Source: Thioalkalivibrio sp. ALJ3 (lineage in GTDB: Bacteria; Pseudomonadota; Gammaproteobacteria; Ectothiorhodospirales; Ectothiorhodospiraceae). Taken from it: a stretch of DNA of 64,000 nt. The DNA is taken from positions 1-64,000 of the forward strand of contig NZ_KB897912.1 in assembly GCF_000377205.1 (NCBI RefSeq), read 5' to 3'. Positions 43,233-52,301 of this stretch are shown one piece after another. The first letter of the stretch is position 1; every line of letters starts with the position of its first letter. The position numbers and the translations under genes are program-made. The notes under the pieces were generated by a model. It was not told where the DNA came from, ran no database searches, and worked only from the letters and a program-made list of their open reading frames with translations.

Positions 43233-44573
43233 ATGACCCGTTTGCCCCTGTGGCTCAACGCCCTGCTCCTGACTGGCGCCCTGTGTGCCAGCCCCGCCCT
43301 GGCCCAAGAGATTGCCGAACAGACCCCGGACGATGCCCAGACCGGTGCGGTCTCCGCCGCCACCAGCATCGATGCTGGCGGGGCCGAGATCCCGGTCGAG
43401 CGCTATCCCGCCGATGGCGAGGCCGTACTGCTGTGGTTCCCGTCCGAGCACGGGCTGCTGGACGGCCATCGGCAGCAGGCCCTGGCGCTGCAGGCCGCCG
43501 GCGTCGAAGTCTGGCTGGCGGACCCGTTCGCCGGGCACTTCCTCCCCGAGGCCGCCTCCAGCTTCGACGAGATGCCGACCGAGACCGTGGGCGACCTGAT
43601 TGAGACCGCGCACGCCGAGGACGAGCGTGCGGTTTTCGTGTTCGGCAATGACCGTGCCCTGCCCTGGCTGCTGACGGGCCTGTATCACTGGCAGGAGGAG
43701 CACCCCGAGGCAGAACACCTCCTGGGGCTGATCATGATGAGTCCGTACCTGCATACCGGCGTTGACACCGACGAGGCCGAGATGCAGCCCATCGTCGGCG
43801 TCACCAACCTGCCGGTCTACATCATCCAGCCCATGCTGTCCCCGCAATTCCAGCACCTCGGGCTGATCCGCTCGACCCTGAGCGACGGGGGCAGCACCGT
43901 CGGCGCGCGCCTGCTACCCGAGCTACGGGACCGGTTCTTTTTCCGCCCCGATGCGATGGAAGCCGAACTCCTGGCACGCGAAACCTTCCACCAGGAACTC
44001 GTCTATGGCATGGACCTGTTGCGGCGCCTGCCCGCCGCGCGCACCGCCGCCGCATCCGACGACCTGGATCTGAGCGTGAACACGCCCACCGGCGGCGACG
44101 TCCAGCTGGATGCACTGGACGAGCCGGTCGCGGCGCCCGAACTGGTCCGCCCGGACCTGGCCGGCGAGGAACACCGTCTGGAGGACTATCGTGGCGAGGT
44201 CGTGCTGATCAATTTCTGGGCCAGCTGGTGCCCGCCCTGCGTGCACGAAATGCCTTCCATGCAGCTACTGGAAGACGAGCTGCGCGAAGAGGGCTTTCGC
44301 ATCCTCGCCGTGAATCTTGGCGAAGACGAAGAGACCATCCGCGACTTCATCGAAAACGAGGTGCAAACCGAGTTTACCATCCTGCTCGACCCGGACCAGG
44401 AGTCGCTGAACGACTGGCGCGCGATGGCCTACCCCACCAGCTATGTCGTCGACCGCGAGGGCAACCTGCGCTACTACCTGTTCGGCGCGATCGAGTGGAC
44501 CGAACCCGGCGTCATCGACCAGATGCGCGAGCTGCTCGAGGAAGACTACGAAGCCCCGGAAGGCGACGATTAG
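43233..44573 (+). CDS. Exported fusion of a degenerate alpha/beta-hydrolase-like domain and a TlpA-like thioredoxin
   Basis: A 446-residue protein with a signal peptide (LTGALCASPALAQ). Residues about 50-275 resemble an alpha/beta-hydrolase (DUF3530-like), but the elbow region VFGNDRALPW lacks the nucleophilic serine. Residues about 300-440 form a TlpA/ResA-type thioredoxin with WASWCPPCVHEMPS and the cis-proline in AYPTSYVVD. Periplasmic TlpA proteins reduce cytochrome c or copper-binding partners; the hydrolase-like part may dock a partner. It converges on the sulfatase gene with a four-base overlap of stop regions. Confidence 0.82.
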   Translation: MTRLPLWLNALLLTGALCASPALAQEIAEQTPDDAQTGAVSAATSIDAGGAEIPVERYPADGEAVLLWFPSEHGLLDGHRQQALALQAAGVEVWLADPFAGHFLPEAASSFDEMPTETVGDLIETAHAEDERAVFVFGNDRALPWLLTGLYHWQEEHPEAEHLLGLIMMSPYLHTGVDTDEAEMQPIVGVTNLPVYIIQPMLSPQFQHLGLIRSTLSDGGSTVGARLLPELRDRFFFRPDAMEAELLARETFHQELVYGMDLLRRLPAARTAAASDDLDLSVNTPTGGDVQLDALDEPVAAPELVRPDLAGEEHRLEDYRGEVVLINFWASWCPPCVHEMPSMQLLEDELREEGFRILAVNLGEDEETIRDFIENEVQTEFTILLDPDQESLNDWRAMAYPTSYVVDREGNLRYYLFGAIEWTEPGVIDQMRELLEEDYEAPEGDD

Positions 44574-46165
44574 TCCGAGCCGGGCGGCGTCCCGAACGCC
44601 TCGCGCAGCCAGCCGCGCAGGGCGTCAAAGCCATGCTCCGCCCGCTCCGAGGGCGGCTGCATGCCCGGGACGAACCCGTACTCGCGAAACGGCTCCAGCA
44701 AGGCTGGATCGCCGCTGATGACGTGCACGGGCACGGCCCAGCTGGCGTCCTGACCGGTCACCAGGGCGGCCGGCTGGTGATCGCCCAGCATGAAAAACAG
44801 CGTGTCCTCGTCCACGTACCGCGCCGCATAGCCCCCGGTCACCTCCAGCGAATAGCGCACCGACTCCGCGTAGTACTCGCGCACGCGATCGAAGTCCCGC
44901 CACAACGACTCCGGGGTCGGTCCCTTGCCGGCCCACTCGTCGAAGACCGCGCCGTCCCCGATCGCCTCCCAGTCCTCCAGCACCGGCAGGATCGGGGTCC
45001 ACGGCGCATGCGAACTGATCAGGGCCAGCATCGCGAATACCGGACGTTCCGAGGGCCCGCGGATCTCGCGTTCGAAGAACGACCAGGTGTACTGATCCGG
45101 CATGGTCACCCAGAAAAACGGTGGCCCGGCGTACTCGAACCCGTGCTTGTCGACGATCCGGTCCCAGCGAAACCACTGACCCTCCGGCCAGTCGAGCTGG
45201 ATCGCCGGGGCCAGCATGGCCGTCTCGTGTCCGGTGGCCTGAAAGTCCTGCACCAGGGTGTCGCGGGTCTGTGCCTGCAGGGCGTCGTAATGCCCGGCAT
45301 AGCGCACTTGCAGGCCCGTGAGCAGCGAAGCCTGCGCCAACCAGGACTGCCCACCGGCGATCGGGGCCTCCAGTACGCCAGTCACGACATGCAGGTCCGC
45401 GTCGTCGAGTTGCTCGCCGATAAAATCCAGGCTCGGCACGATCACCGGTGCATAACGCTCGTCGAACACGGCCGAGACCCCGTAGGACTCTACCAGTCCC
45501 AGGATCACATCCACGTCGCCAAGACCCGGCAAGGGACGCCCCTCGGCCTGCTCGCGGGTCTGTTCCAGGCGCTCGCGAAATGCGCGGTTCTCCGCCAATG
45601 CCCCCTGCCCAGCCACAATCTGCTCCTGGACCGAAACCATCCCGGGCGCGGCCGTACCCGGCGGAGCCGCCCCTCGCATGGAGCCGAGCGCCCCCACCAG
45701 CCCGAGCGTGAACAGCCCGACCGCGACGGACAGGGGTATCCGGCGCCCTGGTGCCGACTGCACGGTCAGCGCGAACAGGCCACGAGCAGCGCCTGCGATG
45801 ATCGCGACCAGCCCCGCGACCAGGACGACCACCAGCCCCACCGTGGCCCAAACATCCAGATTGCCGGTCACCAGCCGCCAGACCGCGTCCAGCAGGATCC
45901 AGTCCTGGATCACGTTCAGGGGACGTACCAGGCTGATGCGGGTCAGGGCATCGAACAGCGCCAGAACCACCAGCGCCAGCAGAATAAAACCAGCCAGCCA
46001 GGCCAACGCGCGTGCCAGCCGCCCGGCGGGCAGCAGCGCGAACAGCCCTACCAGCAAGACCGCTTCCCAGGCCAGCCAGTGGGGTCCGATTCCCGCGTGA
46101 CGGGGCACGTCCAGCCCCAGCAGCACGACGTTGAGTGCCGCGAGGGTCAGCAGCAGTCGGATCAC
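44570..46165 (-). CDS. Membrane sulfatase/phosphoglycerol transferase family protein
   Basis: A protein of about 531 residues with four or five N-terminal TM segments (to about 165) and a periplasmic alkaline-phosphatase-superfamily domain. Active-site region GLVESYGVSAVF, HAPWTP and the metal-binding MLGDHQPAALV match the LTA-synthase/sulfatase family; the usual nucleophile Thr/Ser is Ser here (ESYGVS). Relatives add phosphoglycerol or phosphoethanolamine to surface lipids or glycans. GTG 46165 is preferred; the longer ATG start at 46204 lies inside the repeat element. Before that insertion the gene lay about nine bases behind the cytochrome b561 stop. Confidence 0.8.
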   Translation of the reverse strand: MIRLLLTLAALNVVLLGLDVPRHAGIGPHWLAWEAVLLVGLFALLPAGRLARALAWLAGFILLALVVLALFDALTRISLVRPLNVIQDWILLDAVWRLVTGNLDVWATVGLVVVLVAGLVAIIAGAARGLFALTVQSAPGRRIPLSVAVGLFTLGLVGALGSMRGAAPPGTAAPGMVSVQEQIVAGQGALAENRAFRERLEQTREQAEGRPLPGLGDVDVILGLVESYGVSAVFDERYAPVIVPSLDFIGEQLDDADLHVVTGVLEAPIAGGQSWLAQASLLTGLQVRYAGHYDALQAQTRDTLVQDFQATGHETAMLAPAIQLDWPEGQWFRWDRIVDKHGFEYAGPPFFWVTMPDQYTWSFFEREIRGPSERPVFAMLALISSHAPWTPILPVLEDWEAIGDGAVFDEWAGKGPTPESLWRDFDRVREYYAESVRYSLEVTGGYAARYVDEDTLFFMLGDHQPAALVTGQDASWAVPVHVISGDPALLEPFREYGFVPGMQPPSERAEHGFDALRGWLREAFGTPPGSD

Positions 46166-46179
46166 GGGCGGACGGACAT

Positions 46180-46465
46180 TAGGGAAACACTGATCTATGT
46201 ACACGCTCGCGCTCGAGTCGCTTTTGCGTGCGAACGAGGCGCGGCGACCGCCGTGCAGTCATTCTGCACAAGGGAACCGCAACGCCGTGCGCGCGCCCGT
46301 TTTTGATAACAACAGGCGGCCGAGCCCCTTCGGGGTTGGCACCCCAGGTTTTCCGAGACAAGGCGCGGTGCGCAGCCGGTAGTGGCTCTACCGGCAAGGG
46401 CCGCAACGCAGGATCGGGGAACCTGGGGTGCCAACGCGAGCGTGTACATTAATAGTGTCTCCCTA
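46180..46465 (+). mobile_element. Copy 4 of the TIR-bounded structured element, inner module inverted
   Basis: A complete copy of 286 bp from TA to TA. The left end matches copies 2 and 3 (TAGGGAAACACTGATC); the right end is slightly diverged and resembles the other subfamily (GTGTCTCCCTA). The inner inverted repeat (46338-46350 with 46420-46432) is perfect. The 69-bp module between its arms (46351-46419) is reversed relative to the other copies: its complement differs from copy 3 at about two positions. The hairpin GCCGGTAG/CTACCGGC is at 46375-46395. The right TA forms the TAG stop of cytochrome b561. Confidence 0.88.
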
Positions 46466-47044
46466 GCGCCGCGGGGAACCGAACGTCATCCGCTGCAGGA
46501 CACCATCCCGGCGCACACGCCAGTGGTACAGGGCCGCCGAGATATGGCCCAGTGCCAGCACCAGAATGGTGATCCCCAGGATCTGGTGCCAGGCGAACAG
46601 GGTCTCCGACAGCGCCTCGTTTTCCGGGAACAGGCCCGGCAGGATCAGCGGACCCAGTTGCACCGGGTAGCCGCCGGCCGCCGTCGCCCACCAGCCGATC
46701 ACCGGCATCACGATCAGCAGCAGATACAGCAGCCCGTGGACCGACTCGGCCGCGATGCGCTGGGCCGAAGGCAACGCGACCGCGTAGGGCGGCTTGCCGT
46801 GACGCAGACGCAGGCCCACACGCACCAGCATCAGCAGCAAAATCAGCACCCCGAAGCTCTTGTGCCAGGTATAGATAGTGTCGGTCATGCCCTCGCCAAA
46901 GCGGTCCTGCAACCCGTCGAAGCCAAACCAGCCGATGGTGCCGCCCAGCGCCAGCGCACCCAGCACCAGCACGGCGACCGCCCAGTGCACAATCCGCTGG
47001 CTCAGGGCGTAACGCGGCCACTCTCCAGTATTGCCCGTATCCAT
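46463..47044 (-). CDS. Cytochrome b561 family protein
   Basis: A 193-residue inner-membrane protein with four TM segments and the bacterial b561 haem-ligand histidines: RIVHWAVAVLV (TM1), YTWHKSFGVLI (TM2), HGLLYLLLIVMP and FAWHQILGITILVLALGHIS. It probably transfers electrons from quinol to a periplasmic acceptor, as in the CybB group. ATG 47044 has a ribosome site (GGGAG). Its stop TAG is produced at the edge of the repeat element. The pre-insertion sequence would read TAA here. It is divergent from the HAD phosphatase gene. Confidence 0.88.
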   Translation of the reverse strand: MDTGNTGEWPRYALSQRIVHWAVAVLVLGALALGGTIGWFGFDGLQDRFGEGMTDTIYTWHKSFGVLILLLMLVRVGLRLRHGKPPYAVALPSAQRIAAESVHGLLYLLLIVMPVIGWWATAAGGYPVQLGPLILPGLFPENEALSETLFAWHQILGITILVLALGHISAALYHWRVRRDGVLQRMTFGSPRR

Positions 47045-47167
47045 CCCGCACTCCCGTTCGTGTATGTCCCCAACATGCCGCCCACACACGATACCTGCAA
47101 CCCGTCGTTCCCCCACCTCGCCTGGCGAGATACACCCGTCACCGTGCAGGGCCAGTATGCTTTGAAC

Positions 47168-47893
47168 ATGCGCTCACCCGAACCCACTACCCCATCGCTG
47201 GCCGGCGTACGCTGCCTGACGTTCGACCTCGACGACACCCTGTGGCCGGTGATGCCGGTGATCCAACATGCGGAGGCGCGCTTCTACGCCTGGCTGCGCG
47301 AGCATGCGCCGGTCATCTGCGAACGGTTTGATCCGCAGGCGCTGATTGCCGAACGGGCCGCCTTCATGCGCGCCGCACCTGAGGATGAACGCCACGATCT
47401 GACGCGGCTGCGCAAGCACTGGCTGCGCGAGCTGGCCACGGACTGTGGCTGCTGTCCTGATTTGTTGTCCGACGAGGGATTCGAGGTGTTCTGGCATGCG
47501 CGCAACGAGGTGACGCCCTTCCCCGAGGCTGACGGCGTACTCGCCACGCTGTCGCGTCACTTTCGGCTGGGCGCGATCAGTAACGGCAATGCCGATGTCT
47601 TTCGCACGCCCCTGGGGCGTCATTTCGACTTCGCGATCGCGGCGGGCGAGGCCGGCGCGGCCAAGCCCGACCCGGTAATCTTCGCACAAGCCCGCGAGCA
47701 GGCCGGCGTCGACCCCGAACGGATCCTGCATGTGGGCGATGACAGCACCAGCGACGTCCTCGGGGCCCTGAACGCCGGGTTCCATGCGGCCTGGTTCAAC
47801 CCCGACGCGCTGCCCTGGGAACACGGGCGGCCCCGACCGGTGCTGACACTGGGCCGCCTGGGCCAGTTGCCCCGACATCTCGGGATCGACTAG
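47168..47893 (+). CDS. YigB-like HAD-superfamily phosphatase
   Basis: A 241-residue HAD-IA hydrolase. Motif I is TFDLDDTLWP, motif II is the Ser/Thr in AISNGNADVF, motif III is the Lys in GAAKPDPVIF and motif IV is HVGDDSTSDVLGALNAGFHAAW. This pattern, including SNGN and DDxTxDV, is closest to E. coli YigB, which hydrolyses FMN in riboflavin-linked metabolism. The stop codon TAG at 47891-47893 is made of the TA edge of the repeat plus its first G. An upstream extension of the reading frame overlaps cytochrome b561 and is not real. Confidence 0.87.
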   Translation: MRSPEPTTPSLAGVRCLTFDLDDTLWPVMPVIQHAEARFYAWLREHAPVICERFDPQALIAERAAFMRAAPEDERHDLTRLRKHWLRELATDCGCCPDLLSDEGFEVFWHARNEVTPFPEADGVLATLSRHFRLGAISNGNADVFRTPLGRHFDFAIAAGEAGAAKPDPVIFAQAREQAGVDPERILHVGDDSTSDVLGALNAGFHAAWFNPDALPWEHGRPRPVLTLGRLGQLPRHLGID

Positions 47894-48162
47894 GGAGACG
47901 CTGATTTAATCGCACGTCCGCGTTGGTGCCCCCTGTTTTCCGAGACAAGGCGCGTCGTGCAGCGGGTAGTGGTTCTACCCGCAAGCGGCGCAACGCAGGA
48001 TCGGGGAACAGGGGGCACCAACCCCGAAGGGGCTCGGCCGCTTTTGCGCGCGAACAGCGTTGCGGTTCCCTTGTGCAGAATGACTGCACGGCAGTCACCG
48101 CGCCTTGTTCGCACGCAAAAGCGACTCGAGCGCGGACGTGCGATTAAATCAGCGTCTCCCTA
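47891..48162 (-). mobile_element. Copy 5 of the TIR-bounded structured element (second subfamily)
   Basis: A 272-bp copy in reverse orientation. The outer arms (TAGGGAGACGCTGATTTAATC at the left, perfect complement at the right) differ from copies 2-4 on both sides and still pair. The inner arms GGTGCCCCCTGTT (47925-47937) and AACAGGGGGCACC (48007-48019) also differ on both sides and pair perfectly. The hairpin GCGGGTAG-TGGTT-CTACCCGC is at 47962-47982. It lies between the convergent HAD and arfB genes, where its hairpins could end transcription from both sides. Confidence 0.88.
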
Positions 48163-48189
48163 GGCGTCCATCGCCGCAGCCCCACCCCC

Positions 48190-48609
48190 TCAGTCGGGAT
48201 CAACGCGGCCGCGCAGGGCCTTCTTGCGGCCACGGTGGGTCTTGCCCTCAAGACGACGCAGCTTGGAGGCGCGTGTAGGCCGGGTCGGCTTGCGCGTCTT
48301 GATCGGGCGGCCCGCCTCGCGCAGGAGTTCGCTCAGGCGCTCCAGCGCATCCTCGCGGTTGGCCTCCTGGGTGCGGTGCTGCTGAGCCTTGATCACCACC
48401 ACACCATCCTTGCTGATGCGCTGGTCACGACGGCGCAGCAGGCGCTGCTTGTAGACGTCGGGCAGGCTGGAGGCGCGGATGTCGAAACGCAGGTGGATGG
48501 CCGAGGCGACCTTGTTCACATTCTGTCCGCCCGCGCCCTGGGCCCGGATCGCCGTCAGTTCGATCTCGTCTTCGGGCACCGCGACGCTGTTGGAGATGCG
48601 AAGAACCAT
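48190..48609 (-). CDS. arfB: Alternative ribosome-rescue factor ArfB (YaeJ)
   Basis: A 139-residue peptidyl-tRNA hydrolase of the release-factor superfamily. The GGQ motif is in [19 protein letters not shown] (about 24-42) and the C-terminus is a basic unstructured tail ([21 protein letters not shown]) that enters the empty mRNA channel of stalled ribosomes. It lacks the codon-recognition domain, as expected for ArfB. It follows the small lipoprotein gene directly (adjacent codons), so the two are co-transcribed. Confidence 0.94.
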   Translation of the reverse strand: MVLRISNSVAVPEDEIELTAIRAQGAGGQNVNKVASAIHLRFDIRASSLPDVYKQRLLRRRDQRISKDGVVVIKAQQHRTQEANREDALERLSELLREAGRPIKTRKPTRPTRASKLRRLEGKTHRGRKKALRGRVDPD

Positions 48610-48921
48610 TCAGCGAAAGTCGCCGTCCTTGATTCGGCCCTCGTCATCCAGCTCCGCGAAAAAGCGCGAGTTGTCCTGGCGGTACTCGTGGGTCGCAATC
48701 TCGCCCGGCAGCACGAGGGTCACGTCCGGGTAGACGCGTTCGAACTCCTCCGGACTCGGCCGGGTTTCCAGGAAGTGCAGAAACGGGTTCATCTGCTGGA
48801 CCGTCCCCGGACGAGGCTCCGGCCCGTCCGCCCGCGTCTCGGTCTTGTGCACCGCGCAACCGCTGATCCCCAGCGCCAGAAGCACTGCCACTACCGGCAT
48901 CCATCGAAGTCGTCGTGCCAT
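48610..48921 (-). CDS. Small lipoprotein of unknown function
   Basis: A 103-residue protein with a signal peptide and lipobox ALGISGC (Cys about 22), then a short acidic domain containing NPFLHFLETRPSPEEFERVYPDV and TLVLPGEIATHEYRQDNSRFFAELD. I do not recognise a family with certainty. It is probably anchored in the inner or outer membrane. Its stop lies next to the arfB start codon, and prfC begins about 1.7 kb upstream on the same strand with a 109-bp gap. Confidence 0.7.
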   Translation of the reverse strand: MARRLRWMPVVAVLLALGISGCAVHKTETRADGPEPRPGTVQQMNPFLHFLETRPSPEEFERVYPDVTLVLPGEIATHEYRQDNSRFFAELDDEGRIKDGDFR

Positions 48922-49030
48922 ACATCCCTCCGGCGTCTGTCATGTCCACCGTCAGCGCGAGGCGCCACAGGTGCTGCGGCGATGTCCTGGAACCAGTCCG
49001 GCACCAGGGCCCCGCCCCACAGTCGAGCCC

Positions 49031-50623
<1,593 letters not shown>

Positions 50624-50705
50624 TTTCTTGGGCCGCCTGAATGAAGCGCGGCAGTTTAACGCGAAAACGGGCCTGGCGTGGCGTTTACCCGGTGCCCCTG
50701 ACGCA

Positions 50706-50735
50706 AACGGCCCCGGACCGAAACCCGGGGCCGTT
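50706..50735 (-). terminator. Candidate rho-independent terminator of the Sel1 gene
   Basis: AACGGCCCCGG (50706-50716) pairs with CCGGGGCCGTT (50725-50735). On the minus strand the hairpin is followed by TGCG rather than a long T-run, just beyond the Sel1-repeat gene stop, so it is a fair but weak terminator. Confidence 0.6.
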
Positions 50736-50767
50736 CGTATCTGCCGGGAACAGCAGGACGGGGAGAA

Positions 50768-51571
50768 TCAGCGTGCAGAAGCTCGCTGGATCGCGGCGGA
50801 CTGTTCGTCCAGGCGGCCCTGGGCAAGATCCAGATCGCGCTGACTCATGCGCGTCTTGACGGCCTCCAGGCGCTCGCTGTCCTCGGCCAGGGAATACCAG
50901 ACGTAGGCTTCGACCAGATCGCGCTCCACACCCTGCCCGTTCTGATGCAGACGCCCCAGGCCGATCTGCGAGTTGCGATCACCGCGTTCCGCAGCCTTGG
51001 TATACCACTGGGCGGCCTTGGCCGGATCCGGGTTCGTCCCCCGTCCCGTTTCATGCAGGAAGCCGTAGTAGTACTTGGCCGAGACCTGTCCCTGTTCCGC
51101 CGCCTTGCCCAGCCACTCCAGGGCCTCGCCGTTCGACCGTTCGTTACGGGCGTAGTGACTGCCCAGCCAGTATTGCGCGTCCGCATAGCCCAGTTCGGCC
51201 GAGCGGGTGTAGTGCTCAAGAGCCTTGTCTTCATCCACTGACGTACCACGCCCGGAGGAAAACATGAAACCGAGATAGTAATGCGCCCCCGCATGGTCCT
51301 CGTCCGCCGCACGCGCGAACCAGCGCAGCGCCGCGTCATAGTCCACGTCGGTGCCACGCCCCACGTAGTTGGCCATTCCAACGTCGAACATCGCCCGCGT
51401 ATCACCCCGCTGGGCATTGCTCTCGCGAATCTCGTACCAGACCCCGAGCAACTCCTGCTGGCGCTCAACCTCGTCGTAGCCAAAATCCTGGGCCTGGACG
51501 ACACCAGCTCCAAGGGCCAGCGGTAATGTCAGGGGGAGAGAAACAAACAACGCACGCAGGGATCGGGACAT
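50768..51571 (-). CDS. Exported Sel1-repeat protein
   Basis: A 267-residue protein with a signal peptide (LPLTLPLALGAGVVQAQ). The mature part has about five Sel1-like (TPR-related) repeats, recognisable by A..WYxxAAExGxAxAQYxLGxxY patterns such as ALRWFARAADEDHAGAHYYL and ALEHYTRSAELGYADAQYWL. Such repeats form a curved scaffold for protein partners. A palindromic TATGATCATA (51611-51620) suits a -10 box, and a CCGGCAT/ATGCCGG hairpin lies at 51594-51609 in the leader. The partner is not evident. Confidence 0.87.
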   Translation of the reverse strand: MSRSLRALFVSLPLTLPLALGAGVVQAQDFGYDEVERQQELLGVWYEIRESNAQRGDTRAMFDVGMANYVGRGTDVDYDAALRWFARAADEDHAGAHYYLGFMFSSGRGTSVDEDKALEHYTRSAELGYADAQYWLGSHYARNERSNGEALEWLGKAAEQGQVSAKYYYGFLHETGRGTNPDPAKAAQWYTKAAERGDRNSQIGLGRLHQNGQGVERDLVEAYVWYSLAEDSERLEAVKTRMSQRDLDLAQGRLDEQSAAIQRASAR

Positions 51572-51728
51572 GAGGGCAGCCTCGCAGGGAATTCCGGCAT
51601 CAATGCCGGCTATGATCATAGACTGCCCCCCGTCCTGCGCGCAAAACGAACGCACCGGGACGTGAACCCGGCTTCGCAAAACGCCCGCGAAAGCCCGCAA
51701 AACGCGTTTGATGTCACGAATCCTGGCG

Positions 51729-52208
51729 TCACGCCCCGGCCGGCGCCGCGCAGCGGCGGCTCAGCACCCAGGCATCCTCGCGTCCGCTGTGCAGCGGGTA
51801 ATAGCGCGGCCGGGTGCCGATGTGTTCGAACCCCTCCGAGCGGTAGAGCTGGAGCGCCGCGACATTGGAGGGGCGCACCTCCAGAAACAGAGCCTCGGCC
51901 TGCTGCTCGCAGGCATAGTCGAGCAGACGGCGCAGCATGTAGCGCCCCAGCCCATACCCCTGCCAGCGTCGGTCGATCGTCAGGTTCAGCAGATGTGCCT
52001 CGCCGGCCGCCACCGTCAGTACGGCATGACCCACCTGGCGCTCGTCGACCTCCAGGATCCAGCAGTCGTAGCCGACCCGGATGCAGTCCTCGAAGATGCG
52101 CGCGGTCCAGGGATAGTGGTAGGCCTCGCGCTCGATGCCCATTACACGCTCGACATCCTCGGCCAGCATGCGGCGCATCCGGGGTTGTACTTGCGGCTCG
52201 GCACTCAT
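51729..52208 (-). CDS. rimI: Ribosomal-protein-alanine N-acetyltransferase
   Basis: A 159-residue GNAT acetyltransferase. The acetyl-CoA binding motif is DRRWQGYGLGRYMLRRLLDYA (Q/R-x-x-G-x-G/A type), with NVAALQLYRSEGFEHIGTRPRYYP close to the RimI end motif. RimI acetylates the N-terminus of S18 and can act with tsaB in other families. It is followed by the family-4 uracil-DNA glycosylase gene upstream on the same strand, a pair often seen in this order in gammaproteobacteria. Confidence 0.93.
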   Translation of the reverse strand: MSAEPQVQPRMRRMLAEDVERVMGIEREAYHYPWTARIFEDCIRVGYDCWILEVDERQVGHAVLTVAAGEAHLLNLTIDRRWQGYGLGRYMLRRLLDYACEQQAEALFLEVRPSNVAALQLYRSEGFEHIGTRPRYYPLHSGREDAWVLSRRCAAPAGA

Positions 52209-52301
52209 GACGCGGGGCTGGGTCTCCTGGGGTGAATTCCTGTCTGAAGATATAGGTGGGTAGCTGTTGGCGACGTTCCCGAATACACACCCCAGGTGGG
52301 G

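Noticed and set aside
44228-46306. A 692-codon frame opposite to the sulfatase gene
   Set aside because: Shadow of the sulfatase and it runs into the repeat element.
10796-48114. A conserved-looking small reading frame of about 70 codons (MRTRRGD...) inside the repeat elements
   Set aside because: It is broken in copy 3 by a missing base in the hairpin (GTGCAGCATT instead of GTGCAGTCATT), is reversed within copy 4, and open frames occur on both strands because the sequence is palindromic and GC-rich.
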